Source: Candidatus Zixiibacteriota bacterium (GTDB lineage Bacteria; Zixibacteria; MSB-5A5; JAABVY01). Taken from it: 5,344 nt of DNA. The position numbers and the translations under genes were made by a program. The stretch covers positions 5,171 to 10,514 of the forward strand of contig JAABVY010000054.1 of assembly GCA_011777135.1 (NCBI GenBank). The letters run 5' to 3'. The notes beneath the pieces were generated by a model, which was given only the letters and a program-made list of their open reading frames with translations, made no database searches and was not told the DNA's origin. This document shows, one piece after another, positions 1 through 5,344 of the stretch (positions are counted from its first letter, which is position 1; each line of letters starts with the position of its first letter).

Positions 1-1395
1 CGGATGTGATCCCCCCGCGCCGTGACCGAGCCAGTCGACACCGGAAGCATCCAGAAGACCATGTTCTTCCGCATAGGGATAATGGTAGCTCATACCTCCT
101 GCGCCGAGGTCCAGCGACCAGAGGCCGACATACTCATCGTCAACAATAACCGGAAGCTCGAGCATATTGCGCTGAGAGATCGGCGTGGAAAGCACAACTC
201 CGTCTCCCTGGTAACTGAAACTGTCAGGGTGATAAAACGACAGCATTTCGTTGGCATAGTCAACCTTTGTAACGACACGTGAGAGGAAATCATAACCGAG
301 AATCCCCACTACCTCCATGCCCAGCCAGCGCCTGAAAAGCGGTGCGATCTTGATCGAGGCTACACTTTGCTCATCAAATTCTAGACCGGGCAGGCTGAAT
401 GCGGGAAGCGTGGTAAATGAGACATCGACAAGTTTGCCTGCCCCCTGTCCCTTCATCTGCCCCTCGAGCTCGAGCCCCAGCTCTCGGGCAAAATCCTCAT
501 CTATGACTGAAGCGCTGGCGCCGGTATCCAGAATCCATAATTTTGTCTTGCCGCCGACTTCCACAGGAAGATAAATATGATGGTCGATATATCTGAAAGG
601 GATATCCTCGGCCGACTTTCCGTTTGTGAAGCGGAAATCCTCAACATCCGTGGAAGGCGGCTCGAACAGTGCCGGATCGATCGGCACATTGATTTCGACC
701 CTTGTGAAGTTGACAATGGACTTCATGCCGCTTGGGGATTGAATCGATCTCTGCATGAAGGCAAACGGCACACCGTCGACATCACGATAATCCGAGTACC
801 ATGTTCGATTTTCCCCTTCAGGAGAGAATGCAACTGTCTTGAGCAGCATAAAACTGCTGGTGTCGTAATATTGATTGGAGTAATCCTCATTTATATTATT
901 GGCGATTTTAACGACATAACAGTCGGAGCCGGAGGCAGTATCGAGACCCTCATAGCTGAGATTAAAGACTTCAGAGTTCGGATCAAGGTGATCGTATTCG
1001 GCTAAGAGGATTTGCAGCTGGCGCTGATCCAGCGTCCTGGCATCATTGTGGATTTGAAGTTTATCGTTCTGATCGACCGTCCAGGCAAATTCGCCGTTAT
1101 CACCCGATACTTGTGTTATGATTTTCAGATCGACCTCCTGGCGGCTCTTTATGGGGCTTTCTGACCACTGTTCAAAGCTACCTTCCAGGCCGGTACCCTC
1201 CAGGCCGGTACCTTCCAGCACCAGTTCACCTTCCAGGTGAGATGTTTCCTGGGCTTTCAACTTTTCCAGTCCGCCCATTGCTTCGTAATGGCGATTGAGG
1301 ATTTCATAGGAATCGGTCAGGCTTTCGCCCGGCAAGCTGCCTGCAGCAGCAAGCAGGAACAGCAGTATCATGAAATTTCGCAAGGGATTACTCAT
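1..1395 (-). CDS. Exported retropepsin-like aspartyl protease with LolA-like N-terminal domain (3' end cut by window edge)
   Basis: The frame is open for 465 residues from an ATG at 1395 to the left edge, with no stop, so the C-terminus is missing. The start is supported by AGGAAAGG (1402-1409), six bases upstream. Residues 1-23 form a signal peptide (LRN, then the hydrophobic MILLFLLAAAG), which implies export. Residues 30-245 resemble the exported domain found in front of many bacterial aspartyl proteases and in LolA/lipoprotein-sorting-like proteins, with YEAMGG at 37-42 and DYRDVDGV at 202-209. The protease module follows: LDTGAS with catalytic Asp290, then the hydrophobic-hydrophobic-Gly motif in ILGYDF at 365-370. 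A second, degenerate half has LDLGAGG with Asp429, where the usual Thr/Ser after Asp is Leu. Relatives often end in a PDZ domain; any such domain would lie outside the window. Substrate is unknown. The protease call is firm, the role is not. Confidence 0.88.
   Translation of the reverse strand, partial: MSNPLRNFMILLFLLAAAGSLPGESLTDSYEILNRHYEAMGGLEKLKAQETSHLEGELVLEGTGLEGTGLEGSFEQWSESPIKSRQEVDLKIITQVSGDNGEFAWTVDQNDKLQIHNDARTLDQRQLQILLAEYDHLDPNSEVFNLSYEGLDTASGSDCYVVKIANNINEDYSNQYYDTSSFMLLKTVAFSPEGENRTWYSDYRDVDGVPFAFMQRSIQSPSGMKSIVNFTRVEINVPIDPALFEPPSTDVEDFRFTNGKSAEDIPFRYIDHHIYLPVEVGGKTKLWILDTGASASVIDEDFARELGLELEGQMKGQGAGKLVDVSFTTLPAFSLPGLEFDEQSVASIKIAPLFRRWLGMEVVGILGYDFLSRVVTKVDYANEMLSFYHPDSFSYQGDGVVLSTPISQRNMLELPVIVDDEYVGLWSLDLGAGGMSYHYPYAEEHGLLDASGVDWLGHGAGGSHP
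1179..1218 (-). repeat. 15-bp in-frame tandem repeat encoding LEGTG
   Basis: On the plus strand the unit TACCTTCCAGGCCGG is followed by a copy with one changed base (TACCCTCCAGGCCGG) and then ten bases of a third copy. It lies in frame inside the aspartyl protease gene and encodes LEGTG-LEGTG-LEGS at residues 60-73. Two further LEG triplets at 54-56 and 60-62 give the region a longer L-E-G periodicity. It probably reflects local slippage in the beta-rich N-terminal domain. Confidence 0.85.
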
Positions 1396-1421
1396 TACAC
1401 ACCTTTCCTATTCTTATTTAT

Positions 1422-1451
1422 ATTATATAACCTAATTCTACGGGACGTCCG
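1422..1451 (-). promoter_or_regulatory. Candidate sigma70 promoter of the aspartyl protease gene
   Basis: On the minus strand a perfect TATAAT lies at 1427-1422, about 26 bases upstream of the start codon and just before the AGGAAAGG ribosome binding site. With an 18-base spacer the -35 position reads CGGACG (1451-1446), which keeps only the GAC core of TTGACA. The -10 is good and the -35 poor. The surrounding DNA is very AT-rich, so a chance TATAAT is possible. Confidence 0.35.
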
Positions 1452-1465
1452 AATGACAGATTCAC

Positions 1466-1479
1466 CACGGCTTACCGTG
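1466..1479. other. Small hairpin in the gap between the GNAT and aspartyl protease genes
   Basis: The 127-bp gap 1396-1522 contains CACGG-CTTA-CCGTG, a perfect 5-bp stem with a 4-base loop. Flanking TT/AA bases can extend the stem if a CAC bulge is allowed. It is not followed by a T-run on either strand, so it does not qualify as a rho-independent terminator. An 8-bp palindrome GGACGTCC (1443-1450) lies next to it, overlapping the weak -35 of the candidate promoter. Nothing else was recognised in the gap. Confidence 0.35.
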
Positions 1480-1522
1480 AAATATAATATCGTATAGGAT
1501 TTTAGAAAAGTGTTTTAATTCG

Positions 1523-2452
1523 TTACTTAAGTTCCTTATGCCATGACTCCAAAAGGTCATAGTTCTCAAATCCCGCCGATCTATACAGGGCATGGGTGGC
1601 TTCGTTCCATGACCCCACAAATGCTCTAGTTGCTCCCATATCTCTTAAACGCCGCAACCCTTCATGCATGATAGCCTTGGCCAGACCACTTCTCTGGTGC
1701 GCCGGTGAGGTGCCCACCGGTTCAAATGCACCAGTGCGGTTGACATCATCAAACCAGACTGTCGAAAATGCTGCAAGTTCTCCATCAGGAGCTACCGCCA
1801 CCAAATCTAAATCACGGCGATAAAGCGGCGCCCTCATAATATTGAGATACCATTGCCAGCCCTCATAAGCCTCATCCGGCTCATAGGGATGGAATGCTTT
1901 CCATGATACCCAGCTGCGTGCAGGAAGTTCACCTTCATTGCCGAGAGATCTTATTTTGTATCCATCAAACAGCTCCACATCCGGGATTGGCTCATATAGA
2001 TCGCGATACCTTTGATAATCTGCTTGGGGACCTTTTATATAATCTCTTTTTGACAAGATTTGCTGCCTTTGAATATCGTCATGAAGAGCCCAAATATGCA
2101 ATCTTCTCCTTCCATTCGCGGATTTTGTGGTCAAGTTCTTTTCGGCTGCTTCAACCATCTCCTCCTCGAGCTGTCCGGATCTGTAATTAGGATCCACCTG
2201 CAAAAAGACACTGCCTGGGGCTTCCCTGTTAAGCACTGCGCCCAGTTTTCCATCCGGCTTCTCCCAGAGAAAAACATCCGTTTCCAATCTGCCATGTCCC
2301 ATATTTTCGACACCATGCCAGCGCCAGTAATCAAAGCGGTAAACCTGCCAGGAGAATTCACGATAATCATTGGATCGGAATATCTGGCGTAAGAATTCTC
2401 GGATCCTCCAATAATCGCGGTCATCCTGATATCTGCGCATTTTCATTTTCAT
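1523..2452 (-). CDS. GNAT-family N-acetyltransferase-like protein with two GNAT-type halves
   Basis: This 309-residue cytosolic protein probably transfers an acyl group from acyl-CoA to an unknown amine. The C-terminal half (about 168-305) is a clear GNAT domain. It has the acetyl-CoA pyrophosphate-binding motif A around VGTSPAHQRSGLAKA (246-260, Q-R-S-G-L-A at 253-258), then the closing motif NEATHALYRSAGF (283-295). The N-terminal half (about 5-140) has GNAT-like order: an opening RRYQDDRDYWRIREFL, a DGKLGAV strand, and a helix after VDPNYRSGQLEEE. It lacks a proper R/Q-x-x-G-x-G/A loop, so it looks like a degenerate copy. The frame is open upstream to a TTG at 2479. I chose the ATG at 2452 because GAGG (2457-2460) lies four bases before it; ATGs at 2446 and 2440 are also possible. 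The serine hydrolase gene ends 81 bases upstream on the same strand, so co-transcription is plausible. Confidence 0.85.
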   Translation of the reverse strand: MKMKMRRYQDDRDYWRIREFLRQIFRSNDYREFSWQVYRFDYWRWHGVENMGHGRLETDVFLWEKPDGKLGAVLNREAPGSVFLQVDPNYRSGQLEEEMVEAAEKNLTTKSANGRRRLHIWALHDDIQRQQILSKRDYIKGPQADYQRYRDLYEPIPDVELFDGYKIRSLGNEGELPARSWVSWKAFHPYEPDEAYEGWQWYLNIMRAPLYRRDLDLVAVAPDGELAAFSTVWFDDVNRTGAFEPVGTSPAHQRSGLAKAIMHEGLRRLRDMGATRAFVGSWNEATHALYRSAGFENYDLLESWHKELK

Positions 2453-2533
2453 TAAACCTCGATTTCCGATTCCAACCAATAGCTATTTTGGGAAACCGGT
2501 TAAGTTGACATAATGGAAGCTACTCGAGAATGA
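2453..2533 (-). other. Short gap between serine hydrolase and GNAT genes
   Basis: These 81 bases separate two genes that run in the same direction. They hold the GAGG ribosome binding site of the GNAT gene (2457-2460) and an 8-bp palindrome AACCGGTT (2494-2501). I see no stem followed by a T-run and no well-formed promoter on the minus strand, which fits read-through from the hydrolase gene into the GNAT gene. Confidence 0.4.
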
Positions 2534-3706
2534 CTATTCCTGCATGGCCTGTCCGATAAGATCGAGAATGCCGGCAATGTAATTGCTATTAATGTATATA
2601 TCATCGTCGCCGGTAACGACAATAACAAGATTCAGCACAGGCGGGACAAAAATGTGCTGCCCGCCCCATCCCATGGCATAGGGCATATAAAATGGATTTC
2701 CCTGACCGTCAGTGACAGTCGCCATCCACCACTGATAACCGTAGCCACGGCCATCCCCGAATTCTGTGTATGGCTGGAGAGACTCGTCCACCCACCAGCC
2801 GGGAACGATAGTATCGCCATCCCATACTCCATTTTGCGAATACAGCCAGCCGAATTTGGCCATATCTCGCGGCTTCATTCTAATGCCATTCCCGGTCACA
2901 GGATTGCCTTTGGGATCATAGCGCCAGGTACAGGTCCCGATCCCGATCGGATCGAAAAGCCTCTCTCTCGCATACGACTCCACAGATTGTCCTGTGCTCT
3001 TTTCGAGAACTATAGCCATAAAACCTGAGAGCCCGGTGTTGTAGGCAAAGGTATTACCCGGCTTTGATGTCATCGGCCTGTCAAGAGTGAATTGAATCCA
3101 GTCGTCAGTAGCGACCATCTGGGTATAGCTGTTATGCACGCTTCCGTATGGATAGGAGAATTCGTCCCATGCAAAACCGGCCGTCATTGTCAGAAGGTGC
3201 TCAATCATCAGGCTTTCCCTGCCGAGGCTGTCCATCATAGTAGGCGGATAGCAGTCATAGTCTTCCAGGTAATCCAGAAGATGAGCATCTGCACCGGGAA
3301 TATGTCCCTCACCTATGGCGATGCCGATCAGGGCTGAAGATATACTTTTGGTGCATGAATAAATGCTCACTGCATCATGGCGGTCATTGCCTCGGAAGTA
3401 TTCTTCATAGATCAGATATTTGTCGCGTACAATAAGCACACTGGTGACCCGTCCGAGATACCCGGAGGCAAGGTGTTCGGTTAATGTATCCAGCAGGTCG
3501 GGATCGAAGCCATATTCCTCCGGAGGAGCGGTAGTCCATTCAAAGCCATTGGAAGGGTCAGGACCGGTGGAATTATCTGAGCCGCTGCAGCTTAAAAAGA
3601 CGCTGAGGATGATCAGCGCAGGGATTATTGTAATTGGAATTTGACACGCTTCAATGCCATTTCCTGTTCGGTTCGGCAGCAACTTGACATTTCGCTTAAC
3701 AAACAT
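2534..3706 (-). CDS. Beta-lactamase-fold serine hydrolase lipoprotein (class C / 6-aminohexanoate-dimer hydrolase-like)
   Basis: This 390-residue protein belongs to the serine hydrolase group that includes class C beta-lactamases, DD-peptidases, esterases and NylB-type amide hydrolases. The first motif S-x-x-K is SCTK, with Ser117 as nucleophile and Lys120. The second, with the catalytic Tyr, is YNTG at 222-225, a form common in the NylB-like branch in place of Y-x-N. The KTG position is replaced by GWGGQ (346-350) followed by IFVPP, also typical of that branch. PRDMAKFGWLY (279-289) is another family signature. The N-terminus has a basic stretch, a hydrophobic segment (about 23-38), then FLSC with Cys40 and a GSDNSTGPDPS linker, which suggests a lipoprotein; Phe at -3 is unusual. 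The frame is open upstream to a TTG at 3868, but the ATG at 3706 fits the signal peptide and has GGGG (3714-3717) seven bases before it. A beta-lactamase activity should not be assumed; substrate is unknown. Confidence 0.9.
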   Translation of the reverse strand: MFVKRNVKLLPNRTGNGIEACQIPITIIPALIILSVFLSCSGSDNSTGPDPSNGFEWTTAPPEEYGFDPDLLDTLTEHLASGYLGRVTSVLIVRDKYLIYEEYFRGNDRHDAVSIYSCTKSISSALIGIAIGEGHIPGADAHLLDYLEDYDCYPPTMMDSLGRESLMIEHLLTMTAGFAWDEFSYPYGSVHNSYTQMVATDDWIQFTLDRPMTSKPGNTFAYNTGLSGFMAIVLEKSTGQSVESYARERLFDPIGIGTCTWRYDPKGNPVTGNGIRMKPRDMAKFGWLYSQNGVWDGDTIVPGWWVDESLQPYTEFGDGRGYGYQWWMATVTDGQGNPFYMPYAMGWGGQHIFVPPVLNLVIVVTGDDDIYINSNYIAGILDLIGQAMQE

Positions 3707-3939
3707 ATAAACACCCCACAAATATGAAATTGAGATCCATAAAATAGAGTACGACCAGTAAGAAATATTGTTACAAATTATTAGTAAGAGCTTACACAAA
3801 CGTGTATTTTGGTGAAGATAAATATTCCTTTGATCAATATTTGCAGACTGCAGGACGATATGATTCAAAATATGATTGACAAAATATCTATAGTGGATTA
3901 AAATTATCCATAATTACTATCAAGCTACGGGGAGTATGT
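3707..3939. other. AT-rich divergent intergenic region with inverted repeats
   Basis: This 233-bp region separates the start codons of the divergent serine hydrolase and DinB-family genes. Besides the plus-strand promoter it holds three short inverted repeats within about 40 bases: TTGT-T-ACAA (3768-3776), GTAAG-AG-CTTAC (3784-3795) and TACAC-AAAC-GTGTA (3793-3806), the last two overlapping. They lie 62-100 bases upstream of the hydrolase start, where a regulator could bind, but AT-rich DNA makes short palindromes likely by chance. I could not find a convincing -35/-10 pair for the hydrolase gene on the minus strand. Confidence 0.4.
3876..3904 (+). promoter_or_regulatory. Near-consensus sigma70 promoter for the DinB-family gene
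   Basis: A perfect -35 hexamer TTGACA (3876-3881) is followed by a 17-base spacer and TAAAAT (3899-3904), five of six matches to TATAAT. Transcription would begin near 3911, giving a 5' leader of about 30 bases that contains the GGGGAG ribosome binding site. The hexamers, spacer length and distance to the gene all fit a strong housekeeping promoter. Confidence 0.75.
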
Positions 3940-4446
3940 ATGAGCGATCTTTATAAAAAAATCATCTGGAGCCAATTCGGGGCGGCAATAGATACGCTGG
4001 AGAACGCAATTCGGGCATGTCCCGATGATCTCTGGGGCGACGGTAACCGCAAACCGGAATTCTGGTACATCGCCTACCACACAATCTTTTTTCTGGATTA
4101 TTATCTGTCGAGGCAGAATGAGGATTTCAGACCTCCCGAGCCATTCACATTAAGCGAACTGGATCCCTCCGGGGTTATGCCAGATCGGGTCTACAGCAAA
4201 GATGAGCTGCTGGGATATCTCAAGCATGGCCGACAGAAAGCACGGGCAACTATTGAAAATATGACCGATGAATGGACTGCCCTGAAGTATAAATTCGTGA
4301 ATGTTTCTCTAAGCCACGGCGAATTGCTTCTGTATATAATGCGGCATCTTCAGCATCATGCCGCACAGCTTAACTTGATCCTGAGGCGGGAAACCGATTC
4401 AGCTCCCGGATGGGTTTTCACTGCAAAGGAGCCAATGGGTTTATAA
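3940..4446 (+). CDS. DinB-family four-helix-bundle protein, putative metal-dependent enzyme
   Basis: This 168-residue cytosolic protein is of the usual length for the DinB/YfiT-like superfamily, whose members bind a divalent metal through three His residues and include thiol-dependent transferases; many have no known substrate. The likely triad is His47 in FWYIAYHTIFFLDYYL and His136 and His140 in MRHLQHHAAQLN, the typical H-x3-H followed by A/G-Q-L near the C-terminus. The opening helix IWSQFGAAIDTLENAI and CPDDLW also fit the family. There is no signal peptide. The ATG at 3940 has GGGGAG (3929-3934) five bases upstream, and an overlapping ATG at 3936 is out of frame and stops quickly. A near-consensus promoter lies just upstream. 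Despite the family name, the sequence shows no LexA-type box and gives no reason to assume a DNA-damage role. The next gene on this strand begins 190 bases later and may be transcribed separately. Confidence 0.9.
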   Translation: MSDLYKKIIWSQFGAAIDTLENAIRACPDDLWGDGNRKPEFWYIAYHTIFFLDYYLSRQNEDFRPPEPFTLSELDPSGVMPDRVYSKDELLGYLKHGRQKARATIENMTDEWTALKYKFVNVSLSHGELLLYIMRHLQHHAAQLNLILRRETDSAPGWVFTAKEPMGL

Positions 4447-4636
4447 CCACATAAGATTAGAAAGATTTCGATTCCAGCATACTTTTTATTCCAATATGTG
4501 TCTGAGATTACACAGTCTATACGCTTACTGATTCGACCTGCAAACTACATCCTATTATTTATTAACGACTTAAGCTTCATGGCATACCTCTTGCTGATTC
4601 ACTGTTTGGTTAGAAAAAATATCAAAGGAGGAAGCT
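4447..4636 (+). other. Intergenic region between the DinB-family gene and the right-edge gene
   Basis: These 190 AT-rich bases follow the DinB stop. A T-run (TTTTTATT, near 4483-4490) occurs, but no stable stem precedes it, so no terminator is called. TATTAT at 4553-4558 could be a -10, with only TTCGAC (4532-4537) at a short 15-base spacing as a -35, which is weak. The end of the region carries the strong ribosome binding site AAAGGAGG (4624-4631) of the next gene. A short open frame starting at GTG 4498 runs out of frame into that gene and is not believed. Confidence 0.4.
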
Positions 4637-5344
4637 ATGGGATCAAGATCACACACTTTCAATCGTACTCATCTACTTATTACTATGGCCGCCATATTAA
4701 TCCTGCTCATACAATTTCTGCTCTCAGGAAAAGAATGCAAAGCCGAATCCGATAAAATTCCTAATGTTGAGCAAATACTTGAGAGATATGCTGAAGCGAT
4801 GGGCGGACGCGAGGCGATCGAGAAACTCTCGACAAGGATTTGCACCGGTAGAGTAATTACCGACCTCAGCACCCGGGAGCATCCAATCTACGAATCGGGA
4901 TATTTTGAGGCATATGCCAAAGTACCCTCGAGCTATTACACAAAAACGTGGTCAGACCAGGGAAATTACATCCGGGCTTATGATGGTAATGAAGGCTGGA
5001 TTAGTGACAAGTGCGGTGTCAAGCCGGACAAGAGCGCTGAAAAACGGAGGCTGGATTGGCTTCTAAATCCCCAAAATGCGCTTCGCATCAAAGAATATTT
5101 TCCTGATTTGAGAATGCAGGGAACTTTAGTGGTACATGATCATGAAGTATATGCTCTCGAGACTTCTGCTCTTCACCAGCCGTTATTCTTTGATGTTAAT
5201 TCGGGTCTCCTGATTGGATTCGGTTACAACTGGGAGATTCATGATTACCGCGAGGTTGACGGCGTCTTGTTTCCTCATAGAATCCATCTCAGCCGCAAGG
5301 GGGGATCAACTGTCTATGAATTCGAAACAGTTGAGAACAATAAG
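4637..5344 (+). CDS. Exported protein with LolA/lipoprotein-sorting-like domain (3' end cut by window edge)
   Basis: The frame is open for 236 residues to the right edge with no stop. The ATG at 4637 is fixed by AAAGGAGG (4624-4631), five bases upstream. Residues 1-36 look like a Sec signal peptide: a basic start, a hydrophobic core at 13-30 and likely cleavage after CKA at 34-36. The mature part opens with ILERYAEAMGGREAIEKL (47-64), continues with YDGNEGW, VYALE, FFDVNSGLL, and ends with DYREVDGVLFPHRI (203-216). This pattern is typical of the beta-rich exported domain related to LolA/outer-membrane lipoprotein-sorting proteins, which also fronts some bacterial aspartyl proteases. The same landmarks occur in the left-edge aspartyl protease, so the two are distant paralogues over this domain. 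The visible part ends about where the domain should, so it may be a stand-alone protein or continue into a protease. Function is unknown. Confidence 0.8.
   Translation, partial: MGSRSHTFNRTHLLITMAAILILLIQFLLSGKECKAESDKIPNVEQILERYAEAMGGREAIEKLSTRICTGRVITDLSTREHPIYESGYFEAYAKVPSSYYTKTWSDQGNYIRAYDGNEGWISDKCGVKPDKSAEKRRLDWLLNPQNALRIKEYFPDLRMQGTLVVHDHEVYALETSALHQPLFFDVNSGLLIGFGYNWEIHDYREVDGVLFPHRIHLSRKGGSTVYEFETVENNK

Noticed and set aside
577..1005. 142-residue open frame on the plus strand
   Set aside because: It lies antisense inside the aspartyl protease gene, has no family signature, and the minus-strand frame shows clear conserved motifs.
2060..2392. 110-residue open frame on the plus strand
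   Set aside because: It is antisense to the GNAT gene, Ser/Pro/Ile-rich and without recognisable motifs.
2453..2479. Nine-residue extension of the GNAT protein to a TTG at 2479
   Set aside because: The ATG at 2452 has its own GAGG site and directly precedes the conserved opening of the domain; the TTG is not needed.
2654..3028. 124-residue open frame on the plus strand
   Set aside because: It is antisense to the serine hydrolase gene, whose catalytic motifs are intact on the minus strand.
3707..3868. N-terminal extension of the serine hydrolase to a TTG at 3868 (54 extra residues)
   Set aside because: The extension would precede the signal peptide, is rich in Ile, Ser, Tyr and Asn codons typical of AT-rich noncoding DNA, and overlaps the control region. 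The ATG at 3706 puts the signal at the N-terminus.
4498..4755. 85-residue open frame with a hydrophobic stretch
   Set aside because: It starts at a GTG with no ribosome binding site and overlaps, out of frame, the start of the right-edge gene, which has a strong ribosome binding site, a signal peptide and family motifs.
1..5344. A new defence, mobile or biosynthetic system
   Set aside because: I looked for nuclease, transposase, integrase, toxin-antitoxin, reverse transcriptase, CRISPR and carrier-protein signatures and for long repeats, and found none. The genes look like ordinary chromosomal hydrolase, transferase and envelope functions.

Overview
The window looks like a piece of chromosome from an uncultured or poorly sampled Gram-negative bacterium. 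Intergenic stretches are AT-rich, coding GC is moderate, and three of the five genes carry export signals. The serine hydrolase has a lipoprotein-type signal followed by a Gly/Ser/Asp/Asn/Thr/Pro linker (CSGSDNSTGP), a style often seen in Zixibacteria, Latescibacteria and related FCB-type lineages. That placement is inference; no marker gene is present.

Layout. Three genes lie on the minus strand, read from the middle towards the left edge. They are a beta-lactamase-fold serine hydrolase lipoprotein (2534-3706), a double-GNAT acetyltransferase-like protein (1523-2452), and an exported aspartyl protease whose C-terminus is cut by the left edge (1-1395). Two genes lie on the plus strand: a DinB-family four-helix protein (3940-4446) and an exported protein with a LolA/lipoprotein-sorting-like domain that runs off the right edge (4637-5344). 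A 233-bp AT-rich divergent intergenic region separates the two groups. It holds a near-consensus sigma70 promoter for the DinB gene and several short inverted repeats. Both edge genes are open at the window boundary.

The genes do not form a recognisable pathway or defence system. The main link between them is that the two edge genes share an N-terminal exported domain (Y-x-EAMGG near the start, DYR-E/D-VDGV near its end). In the left gene this domain is followed by a retropepsin-like aspartyl protease module. Whether the right gene also continues into a protease cannot be seen here. The serine hydrolase and the aspartyl protease probably act in the cell envelope; the GNAT and DinB proteins are cytosolic. 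I see no tRNA, rRNA, CRISPR array, insertion sequence or convincing rho-independent terminator.
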